A DNA stretch of 64,000 nt. Source: Arcicella sp038230735. Its GTDB lineage: Bacteria > Bacteroidota > Bacteroidia > Cytophagales > Spirosomataceae. The DNA is taken from the NCBI GenBank assembly GCA_038230735.1, contig JBBRMR010000005.1:1-64000 (forward strand), read 5' to 3'. The notes below the pieces were generated by a model, which was given only the letters and a program-made list of their open reading frames with translations, searched no databases and was not told the origin of the DNA. Positions 53,407-63,800 of this stretch are shown here, piece after piece. Position numbers and translations under genes: made by a program. The number at the start of each line of letters is the position of its first letter. The first letter of the stretch is position 1.

Positions 53407-54543
53407 ATGATAGATTTTAAACAAGTCCCCTCGCCCTGTTACGTCTTGGAAGACAGGCTATTACGCAAAAATTTAGAATTACTTAAATACGTTCAAGAGC
53501 AAGCGGGTATCGAAATTATCTGTGCTTTAAAAGGCTTTTCGATGTTTTCTACTTTTCCGATGGTTCGGCAGTATTTGGCGGGTTCAACGGCAAGTTCATT
53601 GCACGAAGCCCGATTGGGTTTTGAAGAATTGGGTGCAAAAACGCACGTTTATTCTCCTGCCTTCTTGGATTCAGAATTTGATGAATTACTGACTTATTCA
53701 AACCATATTTCTTTTAATTCACTAAATCAATTCAATAAATTTAAGGACAAAGCAATTGTTGGGGGCGTTAGTTGTGGACTTAGAATTAATCCGCAATACT
53801 CTGAGGTTGAGACAGATATGTATAATCCTTGCATTGCGGGTTCTCGTTTGGGCATCACTCGAAATCAGTTGGGAGATACGCTACCCGAAGGCATCGAAGG
53901 CTTGCACTCACATACCTTGTGTGAGAATGATTCATACACGTTGGAAAGAACTTTGATAGCCATCGAAGAACGTTTTGGAGGTTTATTGGAACAAGCAAAA
54001 TGGTTGAATTTAGGCGGAGGGCATTTAATCACAAAGAAAGATTATGATGTAGAACATTTAATTGGCGTTTTAAAAGGTTTAAAAGCTCGTTATCCAAACC
54101 TAAAAATCATTATGGAACCTGGCTCGGCAGTGGGTTGGCGAACGGGTTATTTGACTTCTACGGTCTTGGATATTATTGATTCTCAGGGGATTAATGTGGC
54201 AATTTTGGATATGAGTTTTGCCGCTCATTTACCCGATACGTTGGAAATGCCTTATAAACCAGTAATCTTAAATGCTCATCAAGAACCAATTGCTGGCAAA
54301 CCAACCTATCGTTTTGGAGGAATGACTTGTTTGGCAGGAGATTTTTACGGAGATTATTCTTTTGATGAACCCTTGAAAATTGGAGATTCTATCATTTTTG
54401 ATGATATGATTCATTATACGATGGTAAAAACAACTACTTTCAATGGCGTAAATCTACCTTCAATTGGCATTTGGCGGGAAGATGATACTTTCGATTTAAT
54501 CAAATCTTTTGGCTATGAGAGTTTTAAGGATAGACTGAGTTAA
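53407..54543 (+). CDS. nspC: Carboxynorspermidine decarboxylase
   Basis: 378 residues, PLP-dependent alanine-racemase-like fold. MIDFKQVPSPCYVLEDRLLRKNLELL is the typical opening; the PLP lysine is in ICALKGFSMFS; further LRINPQYSEVETDMYNPC, LPEGIEGLHSHTLCEND, LNLGGGHLITKKDYD and the C-terminal FDDMIHYTMVKTTTFNGV. It releases norspermidine or spermidine from the carboxy form made by the preceding enzyme. The two genes form the alternative polyamine route common in Bacteroidota and Vibrio. Confidence 0.95.
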   Translation: MIDFKQVPSPCYVLEDRLLRKNLELLKYVQEQAGIEIICALKGFSMFSTFPMVRQYLAGSTASSLHEARLGFEELGAKTHVYSPAFLDSEFDELLTYSNHISFNSLNQFNKFKDKAIVGGVSCGLRINPQYSEVETDMYNPCIAGSRLGITRNQLGDTLPEGIEGLHSHTLCENDSYTLERTLIAIEERFGGLLEQAKWLNLGGGHLITKKDYDVEHLIGVLKGLKARYPNLKIIMEPGSAVGWRTGYLTSTVLDIIDSQGINVAILDMSFAAHLPDTLEMPYKPVILNAHQEPIAGKPTYRFGGMTCLAGDFYGDYSFDEPLKIGDSIIFDDMIHYTMVKTTTFNGVNLPSIGIWREDDTFDLIKSFGYESFKDRLS

Positions 54544-54596
54544 TTAAAAATTATGGATTAAAAATTAAAAATGACTTTACTCGAAAGGTATTTTTA

Positions 54597-54648
54597 TTAA
54601 AAATGCTTTTAAAATTCAGTTAGTTATGAATTCTAAAAGCATTTTTAA
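54597..54648. terminator. Bidirectional terminator between nspC and susD
   Basis: Arms at 54597-54618 (core AAAAATGCTTTTA) and 54627-54648 (core TAAAAGCATTTTT) are inverted copies with one mismatch over 22 positions, with an 8-base loop and T/A flanks, between convergent genes. Confidence 0.8.
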
Positions 54649-54673
54649 TTTTATCTTTTAACTCTTAATTAAA

Positions 54674-56338
54674 TTAATACCCAGGATTCTGAGGAAATGC
54701 AGTTACTCCACCCTCTGTACGATCAATTTGCGTTTGTGGAATTGGGCGTAACAAGTGAATTGCTTTTACGTTAGGAGCAGCTTGAGGGTTATATTTTTGA
54801 ACTCGTTCAACTAAATTCCCCCAACGTTTCAAGTCCATCCAACGAATTTGCTCGCCAGCCAATTCACGACCACGCTCTTCATAAATCATTTCCATGTTCA
54901 TTTTGGCTTGCGTAATTTCCATTGCTGTTACTTTACCAGAAAAAGCCGCACGACGACGAATCATATTCACTGCATCAGTAGCTTCTTTTGCTTTACCTTG
55001 TAATAATTGAGCTTCTGCCAACATTAAATAAGTATCAGCCAAACGAAAACAGATAAAGTCTCTGCTTCCCGCTTCGTAAGTTCTATCTGGACGAAGTGGG
55101 TCTAAGAATTTTTGTAAGGTTGGAAATAGGGCCTCATCGTATCTGCTTGGTACTAATACTTGATAAGGTTTAGCCGCTCTTTCTGCCAATGACATTTCGA
55201 ACCCTGGAATAAAAATGGTTGTATCACCAGTTTTGAAAGTTACCGATTTTTTAGTGTTGTCGAATACGTTGGTGAACGTTCCTGGATTATTACTGAGCCA
55301 AGTATCTTTGAATGTTTTCTTATAACGAGAATCATTGATGCGGTCGGCAAAAACGGTTTCCAAACAATATTTTGTGGGACGTAAACGCTTGAAGGGTCTT
55401 CCATTAACAATATCACGAATCATACCCGCTTGAACATCATATTGCATACCAAAAAATAAATGTAAGGTATTACCACCACCATTAGTTAAAGGATCCGAAG
55501 TGTACTGTACTGAAAAAATCACCTCATCATTTATCTCACCTGCCCCTTGTGAAAATACACTGGCAAAGTCTGGCAATAATTTAAACCCGTAGTTTTTAAT
55601 AACATTCGATGAATAAGTTTCTGATTTAGCGTAATCGTCCGCAGCTTTTGATGAAGAATTACCCTTAGCTAAGTAAACTCTGGCCAAAAGATGTTCTGCT
55701 GCAGCTTTTGTCGCCCGTCCGTAGTCTGATGATTTAGCTTTATTTTCCAAGTCGGGTAAAGAGGCTTCTAAATCAGCAATAATTATCTTGTACATATCTG
55801 CATCACTTGCTCTTGTTGTAATTTTAGTAGGAGCAACCGTTTCTGTCAATCTTAAATCCACCCCTCCAAATTGTTGGAATAGAATAAAATAGTAGTGAGC
55901 TCGCAAAAACTTCATTTCTGCCACTCGCTGTTTTTTTAATACATCACTTATTCCTGTTGCACTTACTGATCTTTCTATGACGGCATTACAAGTATTGATG
56001 CCACGATAAGTTTCATCCCAAATAATTTGCAAGTAATCTATTGTTGGCTGTAACTGAGTGTCATAAAAATGAAAACCTTTGTACGACCCATCTGCACCAG
56101 TTGCAAACAAATCAGTTCCATATTCTGTTGTCGTTAGCCCTTGCTGAGTTCCGTAAAAGTTTCTTAGCGGAGCGTAAGCTGCTTTTACAGCATCTTCAAA
56201 TCCTCTGGGAGTATTAATATAATTATTACCAATAGCAGAAACAACGGTTTCTTTCAGCACATCTTCGCACGACTGACTAACCAACATAAAGGAGAGCAGA
56301 CTGAACACTTTGATTGATTTTATATATATATTTTTCAT
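54674..56338 (-). CDS. SusD/RagB-type nutrient-binding outer-membrane lipoprotein
   Basis: 554 residues with a lipoprotein signal (LLSFMLVSQSCEDVL). SusD-like N-terminal TPR region (AVKAAYAPLRNFYGTQ, YLQIIWDETYRGINTCNAVIERS, RVAEMKFLRAHYYFILFQQFGGVDL) and C-terminal RagB domain (FICFRLADTYLMLAEAQLLQGKAKEATDAVNMIRRRA, IYEERGRELAGEQIRWMDLKRWGNL). It sits on the SusC channel and captures the substrate. 81 bases after susC in the same transcript. No glycoside hydrolase or other enzyme is next to it, so the nutrient cannot be guessed. Confidence 0.95.
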   Translation of the reverse strand: MKNIYIKSIKVFSLLSFMLVSQSCEDVLKETVVSAIGNNYINTPRGFEDAVKAAYAPLRNFYGTQQGLTTTEYGTDLFATGADGSYKGFHFYDTQLQPTIDYLQIIWDETYRGINTCNAVIERSVSATGISDVLKKQRVAEMKFLRAHYYFILFQQFGGVDLRLTETVAPTKITTRASDADMYKIIIADLEASLPDLENKAKSSDYGRATKAAAEHLLARVYLAKGNSSSKAADDYAKSETYSSNVIKNYGFKLLPDFASVFSQGAGEINDEVIFSVQYTSDPLTNGGGNTLHLFFGMQYDVQAGMIRDIVNGRPFKRLRPTKYCLETVFADRINDSRYKKTFKDTWLSNNPGTFTNVFDNTKKSVTFKTGDTTIFIPGFEMSLAERAAKPYQVLVPSRYDEALFPTLQKFLDPLRPDRTYEAGSRDFICFRLADTYLMLAEAQLLQGKAKEATDAVNMIRRRAAFSGKVTAMEITQAKMNMEMIYEERGRELAGEQIRWMDLKRWGNLVERVQKYNPQAAPNVKAIHLLRPIPQTQIDRTEGGVTAFPQNPGY

Positions 56339-56419
56339 TCTATTAGATTATTTAATTTATAAAAGTGATAAGTAATTCGGAATAAAACTCCCTCTTATCA
56401 CGAAGCAATAAAAGTTGAA

Positions 56420-59400
56420 TTAAAACTTGACATTTAGCCCTACAGTAATAACATTCGTTGCTGGAGTTACTCCATCATTTACCGCAGTACCCGAAGTTTC
56501 TGGATCGACACCATTATACTTGCTACGATACGTTGACCAAATAAATGGTTGCTGAATGCTTGAAAACAATCTGAGTGATTCCATTCCCAACTTATTGGCA
56601 ATTTTTGGTCCAAATGTGTATCCAAAATTGATGTTACGCAACTTTATAAAAGTACCGTCGAAATAAATAAGAGCAGTATTGTTTACAGGAAATTCTTGGT
56701 CTTTATTGGGTTGTGGAAATTCGTTAGTAGGATTAATGGGAGTCCAATAATCAACTTTTATTTGTTGATAACGTCCTGCTAAAGCGTTATTATTTTGGTG
56801 GAAACCACTTACAATCGTTTGCCCAAATCTGCCGAAGAAAAAGAAAGATAAATCAAAGCCTTTGAAAGTAAATCTATTGGTAATTCCTGCACTAAAATCG
56901 GGAATATCTGACCCTAAAAGCACACGGTCATCTGCGTTGATTTTGCCATCGCCATTGGTATCTTGAATTTTTATTTGTCCAACTCTGCTACCAAAGGATT
57001 TAGCTAAATCAGCCTCGTTGGTTTGCCAAATCCCTACCTTTTTATAATCAAAAAAAGCGGATAAAGGCTGTCCAATAAACCATCGGTTACCTAAATCATC
57101 TTTTGTTCCATTATACAAAGAGATAATAGCCTCTGTATTTTTGGTAAAAGTAAAATCAGTTGTCCATTTGAAACCGCCTGCTGTATTAGCATTGACAGTT
57201 GTAATACCTATTTCAATACCACGATTACGAGTTTCTCCAACGTTACGAGTTACGGAACTAAATCCAATTGAACCAGGTAATTGGTCTGAAAGTAATAAAT
57301 CGGTAGTATTAGTTTCATACAATTCCAATGAACCTTGAATACGACCTTTCAAGAAACTAAAATCAATACCTACGTTTTTGGTTGCAGAACTTTCCCATTT
57401 CAAATCAGGATTACCAATTGTACTTGGACGGTATCCATACGCAGCAGCATTATTCCAAGCATAAGCAGTACGTCCTAATAAACCTTGTGTTTGATAAGGA
57501 GTAACTCCCTGATTACCTACCGAACCGTAACTTGCTCTAAGTTTTAATAAATCAATTCCAGTTATGCCTTTCATAAATGGCTCATTAGTGATATTCCATC
57601 CAAAAGCAACCCCAGGGAAATTGCCATATTTCGTATTTTCTCCGAAACGACTTGAACCATCTCTACGCAGTGTCAAGGTCAATAAATATTTGTCGTTGTA
57701 ATCATAATTAATACGAGCCATGTATGAGTTGATTGTCCATTGTGACAAGAAACTACCGACGCCCAACACAGCACTTGCGTTACCAACATTATAAAATTGT
57801 TGTGTTTCTGCTGGAACACCTTGAACAGAAATATTATTTCCTTCAAAATTATCTCTTTGGATTGAATGCAGTGCTGTAACACCAAGATTGTGTACTTTAT
57901 TAAAAGTTTTAGTATAGGTCAGAATATTTTCTAAAGTGTAATTAAAACCAAATTGGCTGGTCGTAGATGCTTGAGGATCTCCTCCTTTACGAGCATTGGT
58001 TTGAGCACCAATAAAACGCCCAAAACGTTGGTTGGTAAAGTCTGGGCCAAAGTTGACACGGTATTTTAAACCTTCAAGAATTTTAACTTCCGCATAAACA
58101 CTATTGAAAATCCGATATTTTTTCCCCTCATCTATTTGAGCACCTGGTATTATTTCTGCAACTGGGTTTGTCAAAAGTGCATCATTAGTGGGAGCAAAAA
58201 TAAGGTTGCCACTGTCATCATACGCTTTTCCCAATGGATTTTGTTGAAGAGTAAATGAGTAAGGATTAAGATTTGCACCATTGCGTAGACTGTACATCAA
58301 ATAGGATGATATTCCTACTTTCAAAAACTTGTTGATGTTATGATCAAGGTTTACCCTTAGTGATGTTCTGGTAAAATCCAAACCTTCAGAAATTCCTTTA
58401 TCTTGAAAATAACTTCCAGAAATATAAAATTGTGTTTTATCGTTTCCGCCTTGAACACCAATTGAGTGATTTTGTTGAAATCCTTGTCGCAATAACATTG
58501 ATTGATAATCAGTAGTACGTCCCTTGGCAATTCCATCCAATTCAACGGCTTCAAACAACTTTGAATCTGCAAAAGTGTCAGTTTGACCAGAAGGAACAGG
58601 GTTACCATTGGCATCTTTGTATAAACTACCACTTACAACACCACGACGTGATTCACGAATATATTCAGCAAATTCTGCTCCAGAAAATAAATTAATTTTA
58701 TCCAGGGCATTCGTTACACCAACATAATTGTCGTAGCTAACCGTAGTTTTACCTTTTGTGGCACCTCTTTTAGTCGAAATTAAAACTACACCATTTGCAC
58801 CTCTGGCACCATAAATAGCTGTAGCGGTGGCATCTTTTAAAATTTCCAGAGAAGATACATCATTGGGGTTTAGGTCTTCATAACCAGCCGACAACGGAAT
58901 TCCATCTACTACATAAAGCGGGTCATTTCCTGCATTAAAAGAACGACGACCACGAATTAAAATTTTAGGAACTGTTCCTGGCTTGCTACCCGACTGTGAA
59001 ACATCAACTCCAGCAACACGTCCCTGCATGGCTTGCCCAAGGTTTGTAATGGGCATTTCGGTAATTTGCTTGGCAGTTACCGAAGAAATTGCTCCCGTTA
59101 ATTGGCTTTTTTTCTGTGTACCATAACCTACTACCACCACTTCATTTAATGATTGAACATCAGTGGTCATGGATAAATTAATTTCAGACCTTTTGCCTAC
59201 CGCTACATCCTGACTAATGAAACCAACTGCTGAAAATGAAATAGTTGAACTAGTTCCAACAGCGATTTTATAACCCCCAGTAGCATCTGTTGTAGTACCT
59301 TTAGTGGTACCTTTCACCACAACACTTACGCCAGGTATCCCTTGTCCATCATCTGTAGATGTTACTTTTCCGGTAACATTTTGTTGACCGAAACCTGTTA

Positions 59401-59476
59401 GTGTTACCATCGTGAGCATTATACAGACTGCCCAAGCGATGTTTCGTTTAATTGTTTGTAAAGCCTTCATACTCAT
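56420..59476 (-). CDS. SusC/RagA-type TonB-dependent transporter
   Basis: 1018 residues with signal peptide, a carboxypeptidase-D-like N-terminal domain (VTGKVTSTDDGQGIPGVSVVVKGT), TonB box and plug (SLNEVVVVGYGTQKKSQLTGAISSV, ILIRGRRSFNAGNDPLYVVDGIPL), and a 22-strand barrel ending in INVTVGLNVKF-type aromatic residues (here VITVGLNVKF). It takes up a nutrient across the outer membrane with SusD. No STN signalling domain precedes the plug, although an ECF sigma factor and a FecR-like fragment lie upstream. Start ATG 59476 or 59470. Confidence 0.96.
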   Translation of the reverse strand: MSMKALQTIKRNIAWAVCIMLTMVTLTGFGQQNVTGKVTSTDDGQGIPGVSVVVKGTTKGTTTDATGGYKIAVGTSSTISFSAVGFISQDVAVGKRSEINLSMTTDVQSLNEVVVVGYGTQKKSQLTGAISSVTAKQITEMPITNLGQAMQGRVAGVDVSQSGSKPGTVPKILIRGRRSFNAGNDPLYVVDGIPLSAGYEDLNPNDVSSLEILKDATATAIYGARGANGVVLISTKRGATKGKTTVSYDNYVGVTNALDKINLFSGAEFAEYIRESRRGVVSGSLYKDANGNPVPSGQTDTFADSKLFEAVELDGIAKGRTTDYQSMLLRQGFQQNHSIGVQGGNDKTQFYISGSYFQDKGISEGLDFTRTSLRVNLDHNINKFLKVGISSYLMYSLRNGANLNPYSFTLQQNPLGKAYDDSGNLIFAPTNDALLTNPVAEIIPGAQIDEGKKYRIFNSVYAEVKILEGLKYRVNFGPDFTNQRFGRFIGAQTNARKGGDPQASTTSQFGFNYTLENILTYTKTFNKVHNLGVTALHSIQRDNFEGNNISVQGVPAETQQFYNVGNASAVLGVGSFLSQWTINSYMARINYDYNDKYLLTLTLRRDGSSRFGENTKYGNFPGVAFGWNITNEPFMKGITGIDLLKLRASYGSVGNQGVTPYQTQGLLGRTAYAWNNAAAYGYRPSTIGNPDLKWESSATKNVGIDFSFLKGRIQGSLELYETNTTDLLLSDQLPGSIGFSSVTRNVGETRNRGIEIGITTVNANTAGGFKWTTDFTFTKNTEAIISLYNGTKDDLGNRWFIGQPLSAFFDYKKVGIWQTNEADLAKSFGSRVGQIKIQDTNGDGKINADDRVLLGSDIPDFSAGITNRFTFKGFDLSFFFFGRFGQTIVSGFHQNNNALAGRYQQIKVDYWTPINPTNEFPQPNKDQEFPVNNTALIYFDGTFIKLRNINFGYTFGPKIANKLGMESLRLFSSIQQPFIWSTYRSKYNGVDPETSGTAVNDGVTPATNVITVGLNVKF

Positions 59477-59510
59477 ATTTAATTGGATTAATTTTGAAAA
59501 AAAAAGATGT

Positions 59511-59780
59511 TTAATTAGTAGTAATCGTTAAATTTATTCGATGCCAAAGATTTGAAATTTCAGATTCACTTAATTGGGTTTTCGTACTATTGAGTTTTAA
59601 TATTTGTCGGCGTGCTAATATGATTTCATCTGATTTTTCTGGGTGTTTTTTTAGAAAGGAAAGCCAAAAACAAGTAATGCTTGAATCGCTGGGGGTTTTT
59701 ACCCAATTGGAAAAATATTCATCAGCAACGAAGTCTTCTGAATAGTAAGATTCATATTTTTGAAAGTTTAATGCTGACAC
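59511..59780 (-). CDS. FecR-like anti-sigma fragment, cytosolic domain only
   Basis: 89 residues. The sequence YESYYSEDFVADEYFSNWVKTP...FWLSFLKKHPEKSDEIILARRQIL matches the N-terminal sigma-binding domain of Bacteroidota FecR-type anti-sigma factors. Normally a membrane helix and a periplasmic FecR domain follow, to about 300-390 residues; here the chain stops at LTITTN and only 34 bases separate it from the SusC gene. Either the gene was truncated by a deletion or it is a soluble anti-sigma protein. It is separated from its sigma gene by the palindrome at 59872-59939. Confidence 0.7.
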   Translation of the reverse strand: MSALNFQKYESYYSEDFVADEYFSNWVKTPSDSSITCFWLSFLKKHPEKSDEIILARRQILKLNSTKTQLSESEISNLWHRINLTITTN

Positions 59781-59871
59781 CTTTTATGAAAAATTTAAGT
59801 AATTATTGTATTTTCATCAAAAGTCAGAGGCATTTTTATTCTACTCAAATTTTATAGCTTCTCTCAATTTC

Positions 59872-59939
59872 GTAGAATTTGATATACAAAAAGAGCCTGA
59901 TTGTCGACAATCAGGCTCTTTTTGTATATCAAATTCTAC
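59872..59939. repeat. 68-bp perfect palindrome behind the sigma gene
   Basis: Two 34-base arms (59872-59905 and 59906-59939) are exact reverse complements, meeting at GTCGAC with no loop. The left arm starts GTAGAATTTGATATACAAAA. It begins one base after the sigma stop codon (59941-59943, minus strand). The inner part AAAAAGAGCCTGATTG / CAATCAGGCTCTTTTT looks like a strong bidirectional terminator. The outer 18 bases per arm are beyond what a terminator needs. Confidence 0.9.
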
Positions 59940-59940
59940 A

Positions 59941-60522
59941 TTATGCGAATTGTAATCTTTCGGGTGAAATATGTTCTTTCAGTATTCTTAATGCTCCAAA
60001 AATTAAATTATAGACCGATTGTGGGTTAATATTCATTTTGGCTGAAATTTGTTCAGTATCCATATCTTGAAAAAACTTCAAAGAAACGGCTTCTTTTTGT
60101 CTTTTCGTTAGATGTCGGAATGATTCATTCAGTAAATCGGCTGAAAATTTTTCTTCTTCAAATGCCACTAAACGATGCTCATGCGACCCCACAAAATCGG
60201 GGTTTTCCATATAATAGGTTTCATGGTGCTGGGCATGACGTTGCTTTGTTTCCAGATGCCTAACCAATTTGCGTTTGATGGAAGCCATTAAATAATATCG
60301 AATGGAAGTGGTTTCTCCCAAATTTTGGTGATTCTTCCACAGTTCAACGAATAAATCGTGCAAACAGTCTTTTATCAACTCACGGTCGGGCGTGATGCTC
60401 GAACTGTAATTGTAGAGAAGGCTCACATAATTTTGATAAATTTGAGTAAAAGCGGTGTGATTTCCCGAACGAAATTCATTCCACATTTTTACTTCATCAA
60501 TTGCTTTTGAGTTAATTGTCAT
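59941..60522 (-). CDS. ECF RNA polymerase sigma factor (SusCD-linked)
   Basis: 193 residues. Region 2: FTQIYQNYVSLLYNYSSSITPDRELIKDCLHDLFVELWKNHQNL; region 4: FRHLTKRQKEAVSLKFFQDMDTEQISAKMNINPQSVYNLIFGALRILKEHI. It belongs to the Bacteroidota group of ECF factors that sit by TonB-dependent transporter genes and are held by FecR-type anti-sigma factors. The start at 60522 (MTINSKAIDEVKMWNEF) is plausible; the second Met (residue 13) is an alternative. Confidence 0.92.
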   Translation of the reverse strand: MTINSKAIDEVKMWNEFRSGNHTAFTQIYQNYVSLLYNYSSSITPDRELIKDCLHDLFVELWKNHQNLGETTSIRYYLMASIKRKLVRHLETKQRHAQHHETYYMENPDFVGSHEHRLVAFEEEKFSADLLNESFRHLTKRQKEAVSLKFFQDMDTEQISAKMNINPQSVYNLIFGALRILKEHISPERLQFA

Positions 60523-60823
60523 GTTCCGAATAAGGTCTTATAAATACTATTTTTTATGTGATTAGTAATATTTCTTGTTAAAGATAATGCGTAAAATATC
60601 ACTTTTCAAGGGATTTATTGAATTTATTACCGTAAACGTTTACGGAAACGTTTACACCATTAGATTTTTTGAGGTCTTGTCTTTAATAGTTAATATTTCT
60701 AACAAAAGGTGCGAATCATAATTTGCGGATATACTCATTCCCGAACCAAAAATCAAAATTGGATATTAGCTATTTTGCACCTATTTTTAGGGAAATTATT
60801 CATCTAACAAAAATTAGCAAACC
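60523..60823. other. Divergent intergenic region of sigma factor and amidohydrolase
   Basis: 301 bases without a gene. It carries the operator-like pair at 60632-60655 and AT-rich sequence; near the amidohydrolase a near-consensus GCTATTTTGCACC (about 60770-60782) may be its -7 region. Confidence 0.45.
60632..60655. promoter_or_regulatory. LacI-type operator-like double site
   Basis: GTAAACGTTTAC (60632-60643) is a perfect 12-bp palindrome, and AAACGTTTAC recurs at 60646-60655, 12 bases from the first AAACGTTTAC. The central AACGTT with flanking A/T pairs is like operators of LacI-family regulators. No LacI-type gene is in the window. Confidence 0.45.
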
Positions 60824-63800
60824 ATGAAAAAACTGTTTATTACTATGCTCAGTATATTCTTATTGAGTTTTACTATTTATTCACAAACCCAAACTTTCCC
60901 CCGCAATGGCGTGCAAGATGAACGTGTCGATTTATATGCTTTCACCAATGCCACCATTATTCAAGATGCCAATACCACTATTGAAGGAGCAACATTAATC
61001 GTGAAAGGTTCAGTAATTGAATCAATTGGAAAAGGGATAATTATTCCATCGGGAGCAACGATTGTGGATTTGAAAGGCAAAAAAATCTATCCATCCTTTG
61101 TAGAAAGTTATTCAAACTATGGCGTTCCCGAACCCAAAGTTGAAGGCACAAGAGGTTTCAGAGGCGACCCGCAACCTGAATCCAAAAAGAAAGGTGCGTA
61201 TAATTGGAATCAAGCCATAATCCCTGAATCCGATGCAGGAAGCCTATTTTCTATTAATGGAACTGCTGCGGAGGAACTACGCAAGATTGGTTTTGGCTCA
61301 GCCGTTACGCACGTACAAGACGGTATCGTGCGGGGTACATCTGCACTCGTTGCCCTTATGGATGGACGAGACCAAGAGGCGATGGTGAAAAATAAAGTTT
61401 CCGCCAATTATTCATTTTCTAAGGGAACATCTACTCAGGATTATCCCAATTCGGGCATGGGCGTGGTTGCACTTTTGCGGCAGACTTATATAGATGCTGA
61501 TTGGTACAAAAAGACCAATGGAAAATCTGAATACAATATCTCATTGGATGCTTTCAATAATAATCAATCAATGCCACAGGTTTTTGATGGGGGTGATAAA
61601 TTTGGGGTATTGCGAGCCAATAAAATTGCCAAAGAGTTTGGTATTCAGTACGTTATCAAAGGAAGTGGCGATGAATATCAACGTTTGGATGAAATAAAAG
61701 CTACGGGAGTAAATTTAATTATTCCCGTAAATTATCCCGTAACGCCCGATGTGGAAGACCCCAATGATGAACGAGTGGTATCATTGGCAGAAATGAAACA
61801 CTGGGAAATGGCTTCTTCAAATGCCTCAATACTTTCAAAAGCGGGCGTAAATTTCGCTTTGACGAGTTCAAATTTGAAATCAAAAGGAGATTTTATGGCA
61901 AATCTTCGTAAAGCTATTGAAATGGGTTTGACTGAAAAAGCGGCATTATTGGCTCTTACTTCAACACCTGCCCAATTGATGAAAGTCGATAATATAGTTG
62001 GTTCTTTGAAAACTGGAATGTTAGCAAACTTCTTGATTACTTCCGACAATATTTTCAAGGACGGCAATATCATTTACGAAAACTGGGTGAAAGGTAAACG
62101 CTACGTCATTTCGGATATGAACGTAAAAGATTTGCGTGGTAATTATGATTTGACGGTTGGCGATAATTCAAAACTGAAATTGAATATCATGGGCAAAGCA
62201 GATAAACCTGAATATCAGATTGTGATAATGGATTCAGTGAAAGTAACCCCCAAAGTAACTCGCACGGGCGATATGCTTACGATGCTGTTTAAATTAGACC
62301 CTAAAAAAGATAAAGGAGATTCAAGAATTAGTGCTTATTATGATGGTAAAAATATCAAAGGCGATGGTTTAGATGCCACAGGAAAACCATTAGCTTTGCT
62401 GGCAACTTTCAAAGAAGTCATGAAGGAAATGCCCGCCAAGCCCGATACCGCTAAAAAAGTGGCGGTTGAAATTGGTAAAATCACTTATCCATTTGGCGGT
62501 TACGGAAGCGAAACAAAGCCCCAAGCGGAAACGATGTTAGTCAAAAATGCCACCGTTTGGACAAATGAAGCACAAGGCATAATTCAAAATGCCGACGTGT
62601 TGATTCAGAATGGGAAAATTGCACAGGTGGGTAAAAATCTTTCGTCCGTTGGGGCAAAAGTAATTGACGGTACGGGAAAGCATTTAACGAATGGTATTTT
62701 TGATGAACATTCGCACATTGCTTTATTTGCGGTGAATGAAGGTTCTCAGTCGGTAACGGCGGAGGTTAGAATGGAGGATATGATTAATTCAGATGATGTT
62801 AATATTTACCGTCAGTTGGCGGGAGGCGTAACTTCTTCGCAATTACTGCACGGTTCGGCAAACTGTATCGGTGGACAATCTGCGGTGATAAAATTGAAGT
62901 GGGGAGAAGCCCCCGATGCCCTCAGAATCCCAAATATGGACGGTTTTATCAAATTTGCTTTGGGTGAAAACGTAAAACAAGCCAATTGGGGCGACCGTGC
63001 CAGAGTGCGTTTCCCACAGACTCGTATGGGCGTAGAGCAAATTATGATGGATGCTTTTTTAAGGGCTAAGGAATATGAGAAAGCAATGAAAACGCCTACC
63101 GCTTTGCCCGTAAGAAGAGATTTAGAATTGGATGCTTTGGTAGAGATTTTGAACAAAAAACGTTTTATTACTTGCCATTCTTACGTGCAGTCAGAAATTA
63201 ATATGTTGTTGAAAGTGGCTGATTCTTTGGGTTTTAAGGTGAACACTTTTACCCACATTTTGGAAGGTTATAAAGTAGCCGATAAAATGAAAGCACACGG
63301 AGCAAATGCCTCAACGTTTTCGGATTGGTGGGCGTATAAAATGGAAGTAAAAGAAGCGATTCCGTTTAATGCTGCCTTAATGACGAAGGTTGGTGTAAAT
63401 ACTTCCATCAATTCTGATGATGCAGAAATGGCTCGTCGTTTGAATCAAGAAGCCGCCAAAACCGTGATGTACGGTGGAATGACTGAGGAGGAGGCTTGGA
63501 AAATGGTAACGCTAAATCCTGCCAAAATGATGCACTTGGACAATCGTTTGGGAAGTATCAAAGTAGGTAAAGATGCCGATGTCGTGCTTTGGAATAATAA
63601 TCCACTTTCGGTATATGCCAAACCCGAAAGAGTAATTATTGACGGAGCGACTTATTTTGAATTGGAAAAAGATAAAATGCTTCGTGCCAATATTGCTACT
63701 GAACGTAACCGTTTGGTTCAGAAGATGTTAGCTTCAAAAGCGAGTGGAGCGGCAACGGCAAAACCAGAGATGAAAAAGCCAAAGTTGATGCACTGTAATT

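Noticed and set aside
53213..53410. 65-codon frame after the carboxynorspermidine dehydrogenase gene
   Set aside because: Made largely of the ACTTCCCGAAAGT palindromes and overlapping the real gene; no protein-like features.
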